Below, piece after piece: positions 8,484 to 16,104 of a DNA stretch of 32,922 bases. The notes below the pieces were generated by a model that did no database searches, had not been told where the DNA came from, and saw only the letters and a program-made list of their open reading frames with translations. The first letter of the stretch is position 1. Each line of letters begins with the position of its first letter. Source of the stretch: Kiritimatiellia bacterium (GTDB lineage Bacteria > Verrucomicrobiota > Kiritimatiellia > CAIQIC01 > Lenti-01); contig JAFTAH010000082.1 in assembly GCA_017458625.1 (NCBI GenBank), forward strand, positions 1-32,922. The letters run 5' to 3'. The position numbers and the translations under genes are program-made.

Positions 8484-8552
8484 CTAGATGACTAGACATC
8501 TAGACATCTAGGTGTCTAAGACACCTAGGATACTAGGATTCTAGGCTTCTAG
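8484..8552. repeat. Octamer tandem repeat, CTAGNNNN
   Basis: CTAG occurs at 8484, 8492, 8500, 8508, 8525, 8533, 8541 and 8549. The spacing is exactly eight bases except for one nine-base unit (CTAA at 8516). The last unit contains the rarA stop codon. Positions 8508-8528 also form a 21-bp palindrome, CTAGGTGTCT and AGACACCTAG around a central A. CTAG is normally rare in bacterial DNA, so eight copies in 69 bases is conspicuous. Confidence 0.85.
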
Positions 8553-10090
8553 GGCGGGGCCGAAGCCGGAGGCACAGGGGGAGTGGGGGCGGCGGAGGGA
8601 TGCGCGGAGGAGCGGGGAGAGCGGCGGAGGGAGTCCCAGTGGGCGAGGCGCTCGCGGATGATCTTTTCGTAGCCTTGGTCGGTGGGGGCGTAGTAGATCT
8701 TGGTGGTGGGGACGTATTCCTGGTCGACGAAGTGCTCGGGGGAGTCGTGGGCGTATTGGTAGCCGACGTGTCCGAAGGCCTTGGCGGCGCGCGAAGAGCC
8801 GGTGGAGCGGAGGTGTCGAGGGACGGGGAGGGTGCGTCCGGCCTGGATGTCGGCGGCGGCTTCGTCGAGTCCTTTGTAGGCGGCGTTGGACTTGGGAGCC
8901 GTGGCGAGGTAGGTGGTGGCCTGCGCAAGCGCGATGCGGGCTTCGGGCATGCCGACGAATTCGACGGCCTGGAGGCAGGAGACGGCCAGGGTGATGCCGC
9001 GGGGGTCGGCGTTGCCAATGTCCTCGGAAGCGAGGATCACCAGCCGGCGGGCGATGAAGCGGGGGTCTTCGCCGGCGTGGAGCATCTTGGCCAGCCAGTA
9101 GAGGGCGGCGTTGGGGTCGGAGCCGCGGACAGACTTGATGAAGGCGGAGATGGTGTCGTAGTGGCCGTCTTCGTCGTGGTCGTAGAGGACGGCTTTCTTC
9201 TGGACGGATTCCTCGATGACGGAGCGGGTGATGTGGATGACGGCGTCGAGCGGGGGGGAGGGCGGGGTGGTGAGGGCGGCGATCTCGAGGGCGTTGAGGG
9301 CGCGGCGGGCGTCGCCGTCGCAGACTTCGGCGAGGTGTCGGAGGGCGTCGTCGTCGGCACGGATGGGGAGGTGGGCGAGTCCCTGGGGGGAGGAGAGGGC
9401 GCGGCGGAGGAGAACCAGGATGGCGTCGGGACCGACGGGCTCGAGCTGGAAGACCTGGGAGCGGGAGATGAGCGGGTTGTTGATGAAGAAGAAGGGATTG
9501 TGGGTGGTGGCGCCGATGAGGGTGACGGCACCTTCTTCGACGTAGGGCAGGAGGACATCCTGCTGGGCCTTGTTGAAGCGGTGGATCTCGTCGATGAAGA
9601 GGATGGTCTGCTGGTGGAGCGCGTCGCGGCGGTAGCGGGCGGCCTGGAGGGATTTGCGGAGGCCCGCGACGTTGGAGAGAACGCCGCTGGAGCGGTCGAA
9701 GGCGCGACGGGTCACGCGGGCGATGACTTCGGCGAGGGAGGTCTTGCCGCAGCCGGGAGGACCGAACAGAATGATGGAGGAGAGGCGGTCGGCCTCGATG
9801 GCACGGCGGAGGAGCTTGCCGGGTCCGATGATGTGGTCCTGCCCGACGATGTCTTCGAGGGTGCGAGGGCGCATGCGGGCGGCCAGCGGCGCCAGGGGCG
9901 CCGATGGGGATTGAGAGGTTGAAGAGTTGAGAGGTCGAGAAGTTGGGGTAGAAGCGGTTGGCGTAGTTGAAAGGGAAGCGGAGGGAGGCGTTTCGGGCGG
10001 AAAGAGGGAGGGCGGAGAGGAGGAATCGATGACAGTCGACGGCGGCCAAGTACCGTCGGGAAGAGGAGTCGTGGAAGGGGCGGAGGGCAT
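8549..10090 (-). CDS. rarA: Replication-associated recombination protein A (RarA/MgsA AAA+ ATPase)
   Basis: A 513-residue clamp-loader-like ATPase that acts at stalled replication forks. The conserved family start PLAARMRPRTLEDIVGQ is at residues 68-84. Walker A (GPPGCGKTS) is at 110-118 and the Walker B segment (ILFIDEIHRF) at 163-172. The sensor region GATTHNPFFFIN and the C-terminal tetramerisation region follow (SVRGSDPNAALYWLAKM, then RRLVILASEDIGNADP). The first 65 residues are Ser/Thr/Pro-rich low complexity, encoded partly by an octamer repeat. No other ATG, GTG or TTG lies between residue 1 and M73, and starting at M73 would cut off PLAAR. Translation from 10090 is therefore likely despite the lack of a ribosome-binding site. 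It lies 23 bases after argC. Confidence 0.93.
   Translation of the reverse strand: MPSAPSTTPLPDGTWPPSTVIDSSSPPSLFPPETPPSASLSTTPTASTPTSRPLNSSTSQSPSAPLAPLAARMRPRTLEDIVGQDHIIGPGKLLRRAIEADRLSSIILFGPPGCGKTSLAEVIARVTRRAFDRSSGVLSNVAGLRKSLQAARYRRDALHQQTILFIDEIHRFNKAQQDVLLPYVEEGAVTLIGATTHNPFFFINNPLISRSQVFQLEPVGPDAILVLLRRALSSPQGLAHLPIRADDDALRHLAEVCDGDARRALNALEIAALTTPPSPPLDAVIHITRSVIEESVQKKAVLYDHDEDGHYDTISAFIKSVRGSDPNAALYWLAKMLHAGEDPRFIARRLVILASEDIGNADPRGITLAVSCLQAVEFVGMPEARIALAQATTYLATAPKSNAAYKGLDEAAADIQAGRTLPVPRHLRSTGSSRAAKAFGHVGYQYAHDSPEHFVDQEYVPTTKIYYAPTDQGYEKIIRERLAHWDSLRRSPRSSAHPSAAPTPPVPPASAPP
9911..9948. repeat. Degenerate octamer tandem repeat inside the 5' end of rarA
   Basis: TTGAGAGG, TTGAAGAG, TTGAGAGG, TCGAGAAG and TTGGGG follow one another at an eight-base period. 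Read on the minus strand they encode part of the low-complexity N-terminus of RarA. Gain or loss of one unit would shift the reading frame. Confidence 0.7.
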
Positions 10091-10113
10091 GGGGAGCGGG
10101 TGCTACTGGGCTC

Positions 10114-11172
10114 TCAGGGATAGGCGCCGGGGTGGTCGAGCCCGAGGGTTTCGGGGAGTCCGAAGAGGAGGTTCATGTTCTGGACGGCGTTGCCGGCCTG
10201 TCCTTTCATGAGGTTGTCGATGTGGGAGATGACGCGGAGGCGGCGGGTGCGTTCGTCGACGTCGACGATGAGGTTGCAGAAGTTGGAGCCGCGGACGTGG
10301 GCAGTGCCGATGGCGGCGGTGCGGTCGAAGAGGCGGATGAAGGGCTCGGCGTCGTAGGCGGCGTGGTAGGCGGCGCGGACGTCGTCTTCGGTGACGCCGG
10401 GGCGGAGGGTGCCGTAGAGGCTGGAGAGGATGCCGCGGGTGACGGGAACGACCTGCGCGGTGAAGGTGACGGGCATGGGCTCGCCGGCCAGAACGCCGAG
10501 GAGGTGTTCGACTTCCATGACGTGCTGGTGGCCGGAGAGGCGATAGGCGCCCATGTTTTCGTAGCGGGCGGGGTAGTGGTGGCCGGGGGAGGGCTTCTTG
10601 CCGGCCCCGGAGACGCCGGTCTTGCAGTCGCAGATGAGGCTGGCGGGGTCGACGAGGTTGGCGCGGGCGGCGGGGGCGAGTCCGAGGAGGCAGCTCATGG
10701 CGAAGCAGCCGGGGTTGCCGACCAGGCGCTGTCCGGGGCGGTAGGCGGCGCGGTTGAGCTCGGGGAGGCCGTAGACGGTCTCGGGGAGGAGCTCGGGGGC
10801 CTTGTGGACGGGGTCCTTGCCGATGCGACGGGCGTACTCGGCGTAGGTGTCGGCGGAGTTGAAGCGGAAGTCGCCGCTGAAGTCGATGACCTTCGAGCCC
10901 TTGGCAAGCTCGGCGGCAGCCCCGCGCTGGCCTACGCCGTCGGGGGTGGAGAAGAAGACGATGTCGGCGGGGGCCTGGGCGTCGGGGTGGTCGGGCGGCA
11001 GGATGGGCAGGTCGCAAAAGCCCTTGAGGTGCGGGTAGAGGTCGGACATCGGCATGCCGGTCTCGGTGGCCGCCACCAGGGTCTGGAGCTTCGCCTGGGG
11101 ATGCCGGAGGAGGAGCTCGACGAGGCCGAGGCCACCGTAGCCGCCGCAGCCGATGATTTTGACGTTGATCAT
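10114..11172 (-). CDS. argC: N-acetyl-gamma-glutamyl-phosphate reductase (arginine biosynthesis)
   Basis: A 352-residue NADPH-dependent enzyme that reduces N-acetylglutamyl-5-phosphate to the semialdehyde, the third step of arginine biosynthesis. The Rossmann nucleotide motif GCGGYGGLGLVELL is at residues 8-21. The catalytic cysteine is C156 in VGNPGCFAMS. The downstream CKTGVSGAGKKPS and the catalytic histidine region GHQHVMEVEH are both characteristic. Length is standard. It lies between the M42 peptidase and rarA on the same strand. No other arg gene is in the window, so this is a scattered arginine pathway. Confidence 0.96.
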   Translation of the reverse strand: MINVKIIGCGGYGGLGLVELLLRHPQAKLQTLVAATETGMPMSDLYPHLKGFCDLPILPPDHPDAQAPADIVFFSTPDGVGQRGAAAELAKGSKVIDFSGDFRFNSADTYAEYARRIGKDPVHKAPELLPETVYGLPELNRAAYRPGQRLVGNPGCFAMSCLLGLAPAARANLVDPASLICDCKTGVSGAGKKPSPGHHYPARYENMGAYRLSGHQHVMEVEHLLGVLAGEPMPVTFTAQVVPVTRGILSSLYGTLRPGVTEDDVRAAYHAAYDAEPFIRLFDRTAAIGTAHVRGSNFCNLIVDVDERTRRLRVISHIDNLMKGQAGNAVQNMNLLFGLPETLGLDHPGAYP

Positions 11173-11226
11173 TTTGTTGCCTCTTTTTCGGAATAATCGG
11201 ATTAATCAGAGTTTTCGGATTTTTCG

Positions 11227-11273
11227 GGATGCCGGGATGCCGGAATGCCGGGATGCCGGGGTGCGGATGCCGG
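11227..11273. repeat. Octamer tandem repeat, GGATGCCG
   Basis: GGATGCCG, GGATGCCG, GAATGCCG and GGATGCCG follow one another, then a six-base interruption and a final GGATGCCG. The array begins in the spacer upstream of argC and ends exactly at the stop codon of the M42 peptidase. Apart from it, the 101-base spacer holds AT-rich fragments such as AATCGGATTAATC. Confidence 0.85.
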
Positions 11274-12383
11274 TCAATTGGGAATCCAGGTTTGGCCGGG
11301 CTTGATGGCGGCGATGGTGCGGGCGAGGAGCTCGGCGGTGGCGTCGAGGTCGGCGAGAGCGATGACTTCGCCGGGGGTGTGCATGTAGCGGAGGGGGACG
11401 GAGACGAGGGCCGCCGCGACGCCTGGGCCGGAGATCTGGATGGGGTCGGCATCGGTGGGGGTGGCGCGGCCGTCGGCGACGTACTGGACGGGAATCTTGC
11501 GGGCGGCGGCCGTCTTCTTGAGGAGGTCGAAGAGGACGGGGTTGATGTTGGCACCGCGGGAGATGGCGGGGCCGCCACCGAGCTTGACGCGGCCTTCGTG
11601 CTTTTCGGCCTCGCCCATCTCGGGATGGTCGGTGCCAAAGGTGACATCGACGGCGATGCCGACATCGGGAGCGACGCCGAAGGTGGCGGTGATGGCGCCG
11701 CGGGAGCCGATCTCCTCCTGGACGGTGGCGACGGCGTAGACGTCGGCGGCGAAGTCGCGGCGCTGGGCCAGCCGGCGCGCCGCCTCGATGACGGAGAAGA
11801 CGCCGGCGCGGTCGTCGAAGGCGCGGCCGGCCAGGAGTCCGTTGCGGAGCTCGGTCAGGCCTTGGTCGATGACGATGGGATCGCCGATGGAGACGACGGA
11901 CTCGGCATCCGCGCGGTCCTTGGCGCCGATGTCAACCCAGAGGTTGTCGAGCGGAGTCACCTTGGTGCGGGCTTCGGACTTGAGGACGTGGATGGGGGGC
12001 TTGCCGAGCACGCCAGGCAGGTCGCCGGCCGTCGCCGTGCGGACAAGGACACGCTGGCCCTGCGGAATTTGCGGGTCCCAGCCGCCGATGGGGGAAATCC
12101 AGAGGTAGCCGTTGTCGTCGATGAAGGTGACGAGGAAGCCGATCTCGTCGCAGTGGCCGGCGAGCAGGACCTTGGGAAGGCGCGCGCCCTTGGCGGCCTT
12201 GCGGGCGGCGGCGGGCGGGGCAACGTGGACCAGGGTGTTGCCGTGGACGTCAGTGCGGACGTCGGTGGCCCAGGCGGCGGCTTCGTCGCGGACCAGGCGG
12301 GCGACTTCGGTCTCGTAGCCGGAGGGAGAGACGGCGCTCATGAGCTTCTTGAGGAAATTGTACTGGGCGGGCTTGATGGGCAT
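11274..12383 (-). CDS. M42 family metallo-aminopeptidase
   Basis: A 369-residue cytoplasmic dinuclear-metal aminopeptidase of the M42 family (glutamyl aminopeptidase/FrvX/tetrahedral aminopeptidase). Metal-binding H77 and D79 are in AGHCDEIGF. Further family landmarks are GRAFDDRAGVF, the glutamate pair in TVQEEIGSRGA and the late histidine in LRYMHTPGE. These proteins form large tetrahedral dodecamers that trim peptides released by other proteases. The start at 12383 (MPIKPAQ) has a clear GGAGG five bases upstream; an earlier TTG at 12395 does not. Substrate preference cannot be read from the sequence. Confidence 0.92.
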   Translation of the reverse strand: MPIKPAQYNFLKKLMSAVSPSGYETEVARLVRDEAAAWATDVRTDVHGNTLVHVAPPAAARKAAKGARLPKVLLAGHCDEIGFLVTFIDDNGYLWISPIGGWDPQIPQGQRVLVRTATAGDLPGVLGKPPIHVLKSEARTKVTPLDNLWVDIGAKDRADAESVVSIGDPIVIDQGLTELRNGLLAGRAFDDRAGVFSVIEAARRLAQRRDFAADVYAVATVQEEIGSRGAITATFGVAPDVGIAVDVTFGTDHPEMGEAEKHEGRVKLGGGPAISRGANINPVLFDLLKKTAAARKIPVQYVADGRATPTDADPIQISGPGVAAALVSVPLRYMHTPGEVIALADLDATAELLARTIAAIKPGQTWIPN

Positions 12384-12404
12384 GGGAACCTCCAATGGTT
12401 TTCC

Positions 12405-12436
12405 AGAACGTTCTAGAGAGTGCTAGAAATGTCTAG
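12405..12436. promoter_or_regulatory. Palindrome and three CTAG boxes phased by 10 bp
   Basis: AGAACGTTCT is a perfect 10-bp palindrome at 12405-12414. CTAGA follows at 12413, 12423 and 12433, exactly ten bases (about one helical turn) apart. The site fills the spacer between the amidase stop and the M42 peptidase start, so it could bind a regulator of the peptidase. It could equally be a relic like the CTAG array at 8.5 kb. Confidence 0.45.
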
Positions 12437-12458
12437 AAATGATTCAGGCCAATCATGT

Positions 12459-13889
12459 TCAGTGGGAAAGGGTGGGGTTGAGCAGCATGCCGGGCGGCGG
12501 AGCAACGGCGACCGGGGGCCTGGCTGGCGCCGTAGCGGACGGGATGGTGACCACGCTGGCGGCCCCGGGCGAGGCACCGATGACCGGCGTCATGGGACGT
12601 CCGTCGCGGCCGACAGGCGCCGGTGCCGGAGCGGACGGGGAAAGCGGCTGGGGCGCCGGCGCAGCCTGGGTGGGCGGGATGGCCACCGGGGCCGGGGCCG
12701 GAACGGGCATCGGCGTGACGGGCGCAGGTGCTGCCGGTGCAGGAGCGGCGGGAACCGGAGCGGCGACGGACTTGCCGCCCAGGTCGCGCGCGGCCATCGG
12801 CAAGGGCTTCGAGGGCGTGGCGGTAACGGGCGCGGGAACGGCCGGAACCACGGTGCGGGTCGGCGTCTGGAGCACGGGCGTCGGCCTGAGCTGCTTGGCG
12901 CGATTGACGAGGGCAATGTAGTTGAGAATGCCCTGCGCAATGCCCTGGGCAATGGTCTCGCGGTAGGAGGGAGTGCCCAGCTTCTGGGCCTCCGGGGCGT
13001 GGGAAAGGAAGCCGCATTCGACAAGCGTCGCCGGCATCGCGGATTCGCGCAACACCACGAAGCGGGCGTGCTTGACACCGCGGTCCTCGGTGCGCGTGAC
13101 GCCGATGAGCGCCTTCTGAATCTGGTAGGCGAGAATCTCGCTGGAATGATTGAAGGCGTTGTTGGGCACGGCGGGATATTTCGCCCCCGGGGTGCCGCCA
13201 GCCGTAGGCGCATGGCCGGCCGCCGCCACGGAAAAGGTCTCGATGCCACGCACGGACTTGGTGGCGGCAGAGTTCATGTGGATGCTCACGAAGAGGTCCC
13301 CCTTGGCCTTGGTGGCGGCCTTGGGACGGTCGGAGAGCTCGACAAAGGTGTCGCTCGTGCGCGTCAGGACGGCCTTGACGCCCGCAACGGCGAGGTGGTT
13401 GACGACGCGGCGGGCGACGTCGAGGTTCAGGGCCTTTTCCTGCAGCCCGGCGGACGAGAGGGTGCCGGGATCCTTGCCGCCATGCCCCGGGTCGATGACC
13501 ACGAGTTTCGTTTCGCGCGCACTGAGATAGGCCGACGGGCGGACGAGGGGGTCGACGACGTACTGGGCATCGGCGTCGCTGATGGACCAGTCGCCCTTGA
13601 CCTTGGCGATGGGAGCGTGGAGCCAGGCGACGGTTCCGTTGACAACGGCCTGGCGGGTGTCCTGAGAGAACTCCAGGCGGACGTACTCGCCCGCGATGAC
13701 CCAGGATTTGGGCGCAGAACCAGCCTTGAGGGTGAGGCCGTACATGGTGGCGAGGTCCTTGAGCGCCACATAGCGGATGCCCTTGAAGACCGTCGCCTTG
13801 AGGGTCTTGACCTGCGCCTGGGCGGACACGGGCAGGACGACAAGCAGACCAGCGGCCGCAATCGTCGCCACTGCCATCATCGTTTTCAT
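12459..13889 (-). CDS. Secreted N-acetylmuramoyl-L-alanine amidase (Amidase_3)
   Basis: A 476-residue exported zinc amidase that cuts the bond between N-acetylmuramic acid and the stem peptide. Residues 1-26 are the signal peptide (cleavage near SAQAQ). Residues 28-120 resemble the small beta-rich domain seen before amidases and copper amine oxidases. The catalytic domain has H136 in VIDPGHGGKDPG, E151 and H204 (SIHMNSAA) as zinc ligands, with the catalytic glutamate in TLVECGFLSH. The last 140 residues are Pro/Ala-rich and probably span the envelope. An alternative ATG at 13910 adds seven residues. It is divergent from the hydrogenase pair, 131 bases away. Confidence 0.93.
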   Translation of the reverse strand: MKTMMAVATIAAAGLLVVLPVSAQAQVKTLKATVFKGIRYVALKDLATMYGLTLKAGSAPKSWVIAGEYVRLEFSQDTRQAVVNGTVAWLHAPIAKVKGDWSISDADAQYVVDPLVRPSAYLSARETKLVVIDPGHGGKDPGTLSSAGLQEKALNLDVARRVVNHLAVAGVKAVLTRTSDTFVELSDRPKAATKAKGDLFVSIHMNSAATKSVRGIETFSVAAAGHAPTAGGTPGAKYPAVPNNAFNHSSEILAYQIQKALIGVTRTEDRGVKHARFVVLRESAMPATLVECGFLSHAPEAQKLGTPSYRETIAQGIAQGILNYIALVNRAKQLRPTPVLQTPTRTVVPAVPAPVTATPSKPLPMAARDLGGKSVAAPVPAAPAPAAPAPVTPMPVPAPAPVAIPPTQAAPAPQPLSPSAPAPAPVGRDGRPMTPVIGASPGAASVVTIPSATAPARPPVAVAPPPGMLLNPTLSH

Positions 13890-14020
13890 TCTCGCTGTCC
13901 AAATACCCATGGCGGGCCACAGCATACGCTTCCGCAGGGAAGGCCGCAAGGATGCAATTGCGCGCCCGACCGGTAAAAACCGGGCTTGCCGCCCCCGTTG
14001 GGCGAGGGTATGATGAGGAT

Positions 14021-14692
14021 ATGGACACACTCCAAAAGCAACAGTCTGCGCCTCCTTCCCCAGCCGCCCTCCGGGCCGTCCGGCGCGCGCTCTGGGCCTT
14101 CCTCTGCAATGCGGGGTCCTGCAACGGCTGCGACATCGAAAATGTCGCGATGGTCACGCCCCGCTACGACGTCGAACGCCTTGGCATCAAGGTGGTCGGC
14201 TCGCCGCGCCACGCCGATGCCCTCATCGTGACCGGCCCCGTCACCCGCAAGATGGCCCACCGCGTCCTGCGCGTCTACGACCAGATGCCCGAGCCCAAGG
14301 TGGTCATCGCGGTCGGCGCCTGCGCGGTTTCGGGCGGCGTCTTCTACGAGTCCTACACGCTGGAAGGGCCCCTCGACCGCGTGCTCCCCGTCGACGTCTA
14401 CGTCCCCGGCTGCCCGCCACGCCCCGAGGCCATCATCCATGGCGTCGCCCTGGCCCTCGCCAAGCTCGAGAAGCTGGCCGCCGGCGAGCCCCGGCCCGCG
14501 CCCTCGACCGTCGAGGAAGTTCCGGCCCCGGAGGCCCGTCCGGCGTCCGTTGCCGTCCCGCCGCCGCCCGCCGCCCCCCAGGCGGAAGCCCCGGCCGAAC
14601 CCGCGCCCGCCGCCCAACCTGCCGCGCCTGCCCCCGCGCCCTCTGCCATCCCCGCCACGCCTGTTGTCCCCTCCTCGGAAGGCCAGCCATGA
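14021..14692 (+). CDS. Group 4 [NiFe]-hydrogenase small subunit (EchC/MbhJ/HycG-like)
   Basis: A 223-residue iron-sulfur subunit that passes electrons between ferredoxin-side clusters and the NiFe large subunit of membrane-bound, energy-converting hydrogenases. The proximal [4Fe-4S] ligands are C34 and C37 (GSCNGCDIE), C101 (VGACAVSGG) and C131 (VPGCPPRPE). The C-x2-C spacing and the CDIE sequence are typical of hydrogenases, whereas complex I NuoB has a Cys-Cys pair there. Residues past 160 form an Ala/Pro-rich extension I do not recall in family members. The start at 14021 is preceded by GAGGA at close spacing. It overlaps the next gene by an ATGA. The other Ech-type subunits are not adjacent. 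Confidence 0.88.
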   Translation: MDTLQKQQSAPPSPAALRAVRRALWAFLCNAGSCNGCDIENVAMVTPRYDVERLGIKVVGSPRHADALIVTGPVTRKMAHRVLRVYDQMPEPKVVIAVGACAVSGGVFYESYTLEGPLDRVLPVDVYVPGCPPRPEAIIHGVALALAKLEKLAAGEPRPAPSTVEEVPAPEARPASVAVPPPPAAPQAEAPAEPAPAAQPAAPAPAPSAIPATPVVPSSEGQP

Positions 14693-15351
14693 ATCCCCCC
14701 AAACCCTGGGTTCCCGAACCCCGTACCGCCCTCCCCTCCCCCGTCCCCTCCCCCGACGACCTGCTGGCCGCCCTCAAGGAGGCCGCTGGCGCCGATTTCC
14801 TGGATGGCGCCACCCGTAGCTTCACCGAAGGCGGCACCCCCGAAAAGCCTGCCCCCGCCTACCAGCAGGTCTGGCTCCGCGTCAACCGCGACGCCCTCCA
14901 TGACGTCGTGGCCCGGCTGGTCGCCATCGCCTTCCCCCACTTCGTGGTCATCGCGGCCACCGATGTCGGCGACGCCATCGAGCTGCCCTACATCTTCCGT
15001 GTCCTGTCCGGCCCCGAATATGCCGAGGTGCTCGTCTCCGTCACGGCCGTCCTGCCCAAGTCGGATCCCTCTGTCGACACCATCACCGACCTCATTCCCG
15101 GCGCCCTGCTCTCCGAACGCGAAAAGCAGGAGATGATGGGGGTCAAGGTCAACCACATCCCCGATCCGCGCCGCATGTTCCTGCCCGAGGACTTTCCCGA
15201 AGGCGTCTATCCCTGGCGCCGCGACGAAACCGGCATCCCTGCCGAGGGCATCCATTCCCTCTGGTCCTTCAATCGGCCGCCCATCCCGCCGCCGCCCGCG
15301 CCCGTCGCCTCCGCCGCCCCGGCGACCCAACCGACCGTCCCCGTCCCATAA
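14689..15351 (+). CDS. Group 4 hydrogenase / complex I 30-kDa subunit (EchD/NuoC-like)
   Basis: A 220-residue soluble subunit of the NuoC family, which docks onto the hydrogenase core next to the small subunit. Landmarks are HFVVIAATDVGDAIELPY, SVDTITDLIPGALLSEREKQEMMG and the late HIPDPRRMFLPEDFPEGVYPW segment, the conserved end of the family. Both termini are Pro-rich. It begins inside the stop codon of the small-subunit gene, so the two are translationally coupled. The gene expected next, the NiFe large subunit, is absent. A short hairpin and an antisense group II intron follow instead. Confidence 0.88.
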   Translation: MNPPKPWVPEPRTALPSPVPSPDDLLAALKEAAGADFLDGATRSFTEGGTPEKPAPAYQQVWLRVNRDALHDVVARLVAIAFPHFVVIAATDVGDAIELPYIFRVLSGPEYAEVLVSVTAVLPKSDPSVDTITDLIPGALLSEREKQEMMGVKVNHIPDPRRMFLPEDFPEGVYPWRRDETGIPAEGIHSLWSFNRPPIPPPPAPVASAAPATQPTVPVP

Positions 15352-15353
15352 CC

Positions 15354-15372
15354 GTGGCGGACAGACCGCCAC
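15354..15372 (+). terminator. Hairpin directly after the hydrogenase pair
   Basis: GTGGCGG and CCGCCAC pair around ACAGA two bases after the stop codon. There is no T-tract, so it is at best a Rho-assisted or processed 3' end. Confidence 0.4.
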
Positions 15373-15385
15373 TTGCCGCGGCCCC

Positions 15386-15971
15386 AATCGAGTAGGGGGA
15401 GGTTGCCCTCCCCCTCTCACACCACGGGGCGTGCCTTTTATGGCACCGCGCGGTTTCAAACAGTCAGGCATCTCCTCAACGGAGTTCCCGTGCCTCCGAA
15501 CCTGCATTCCGACACGGGCTTTTGGGAACCTTGCGCCGCGCTCCTGCGGCCTTCCACTCCGCCGCCCTGCGCCACCGGCAAGCCTCCGACCGCCGCCCAG
15601 TCGAACTTCAACTGGCCGCGGACTTCGCTTTTCCTTCTCTTCCTGCCCATGCTGTTTGCTTTCTTCGGCTTTGTTTGATTCGGCCCTTCGCCGCCAAGGA
15701 CGGCTACTATGGCCTCTGCTGACTCCTGCCCGCCCATCGCGTCGCGTCACCGCCACGCTTGGCCCTTTCGGGCGGGACGGACAGGTCTCCGGGAATAAGG
15801 CGCATCTCTTTCCTCCGGCGGGACGCGGATTTACCACCCTGCTACGGTCAGGCTTGGGGCTTTGTCTTGTAGGGCAGACTTGCCCGCAGGTAGGCCTTCG
15901 TATCCGCTTCCTGTTCGTGTCCTCCGGATTTCGCGTCCGACTTCCTTCAGCCGCGCCCTCGCGGGCGCAAC
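15386..15971 (-). mobile_element. Group II intron remnant lacking its reverse transcriptase
   Basis: Read on the minus strand, this roughly 585-base segment has the two ends of a bacterial group II intron and almost nothing between. The 5' part starts near 15971 with GTTGCGCCC (canonical GUGCG appears to carry an extra T). It contains domain I phrases that I recognise from such introns, such as GCGGGCAAGTCTGCCCTAC, GCCGGAGGAAAG and GTCAGCAGAGGCCATAGTAG. The 3' part has a 34-base domain V and a domain VI with a bulged A, ending CTACTCGATT. Of the roughly 400-600-codon maturase only a short start remains, near 15737-15590, reading QESAEAIVAV. It is antisense to the upstream hydrogenase genes. 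Without the maturase it cannot move by itself but might be mobilised in trans. Confidence 0.8.
15390..15454 (-). ncRNA. Group II intron domains V and VI
   Basis: Domain V is 15421-15454 on the minus strand. It has the canonical 34 nucleotides: ACCGC pairs with GTGGT, GTGCC with GGCAC, and a bulge lies on the 3' side. A CGC takes the place of the usual AGC catalytic triad, as in some bacterial classes. Domain VI is 15390-15418: GAG and AGGGGGAGG pair with CCTCCCCCT and CTC, leaving one unpaired A as branch point, seven to eight bases from the 3' end. Confidence 0.8.
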
Positions 15972-16051
15972 CTTGTCTTTCGCTCTCGGATTCCTCCTGA
16001 CTGGCTCCTTGGAGACTTCCACTCCAGATGATGCGTCATGTCCTGCGTACC

Positions 16052-16083
16052 AAAAACGCCCCGGACGCCATGCGGCCGGGGCG
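16052..16083 (-). terminator. Intrinsic terminator of the Cys-rich lipoprotein gene
   Basis: On the minus strand CGCCCCGG and CCGGGGCG pair over 8 bp, followed immediately by five T residues. It lies 21 bases after the lipoprotein stop codon. The intron remnant begins about 80 bases further on. Confidence 0.9.
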
Positions 16084-16104
16084 ATTCCGTACCTATAGGG
16101 CAGG

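Noticed and set aside
14021-14692. Complex I NuoB
   Set aside because: The cysteine pattern is C-x2-C with CDIE, typical of group 4 hydrogenases; NuoB has adjacent cysteines.
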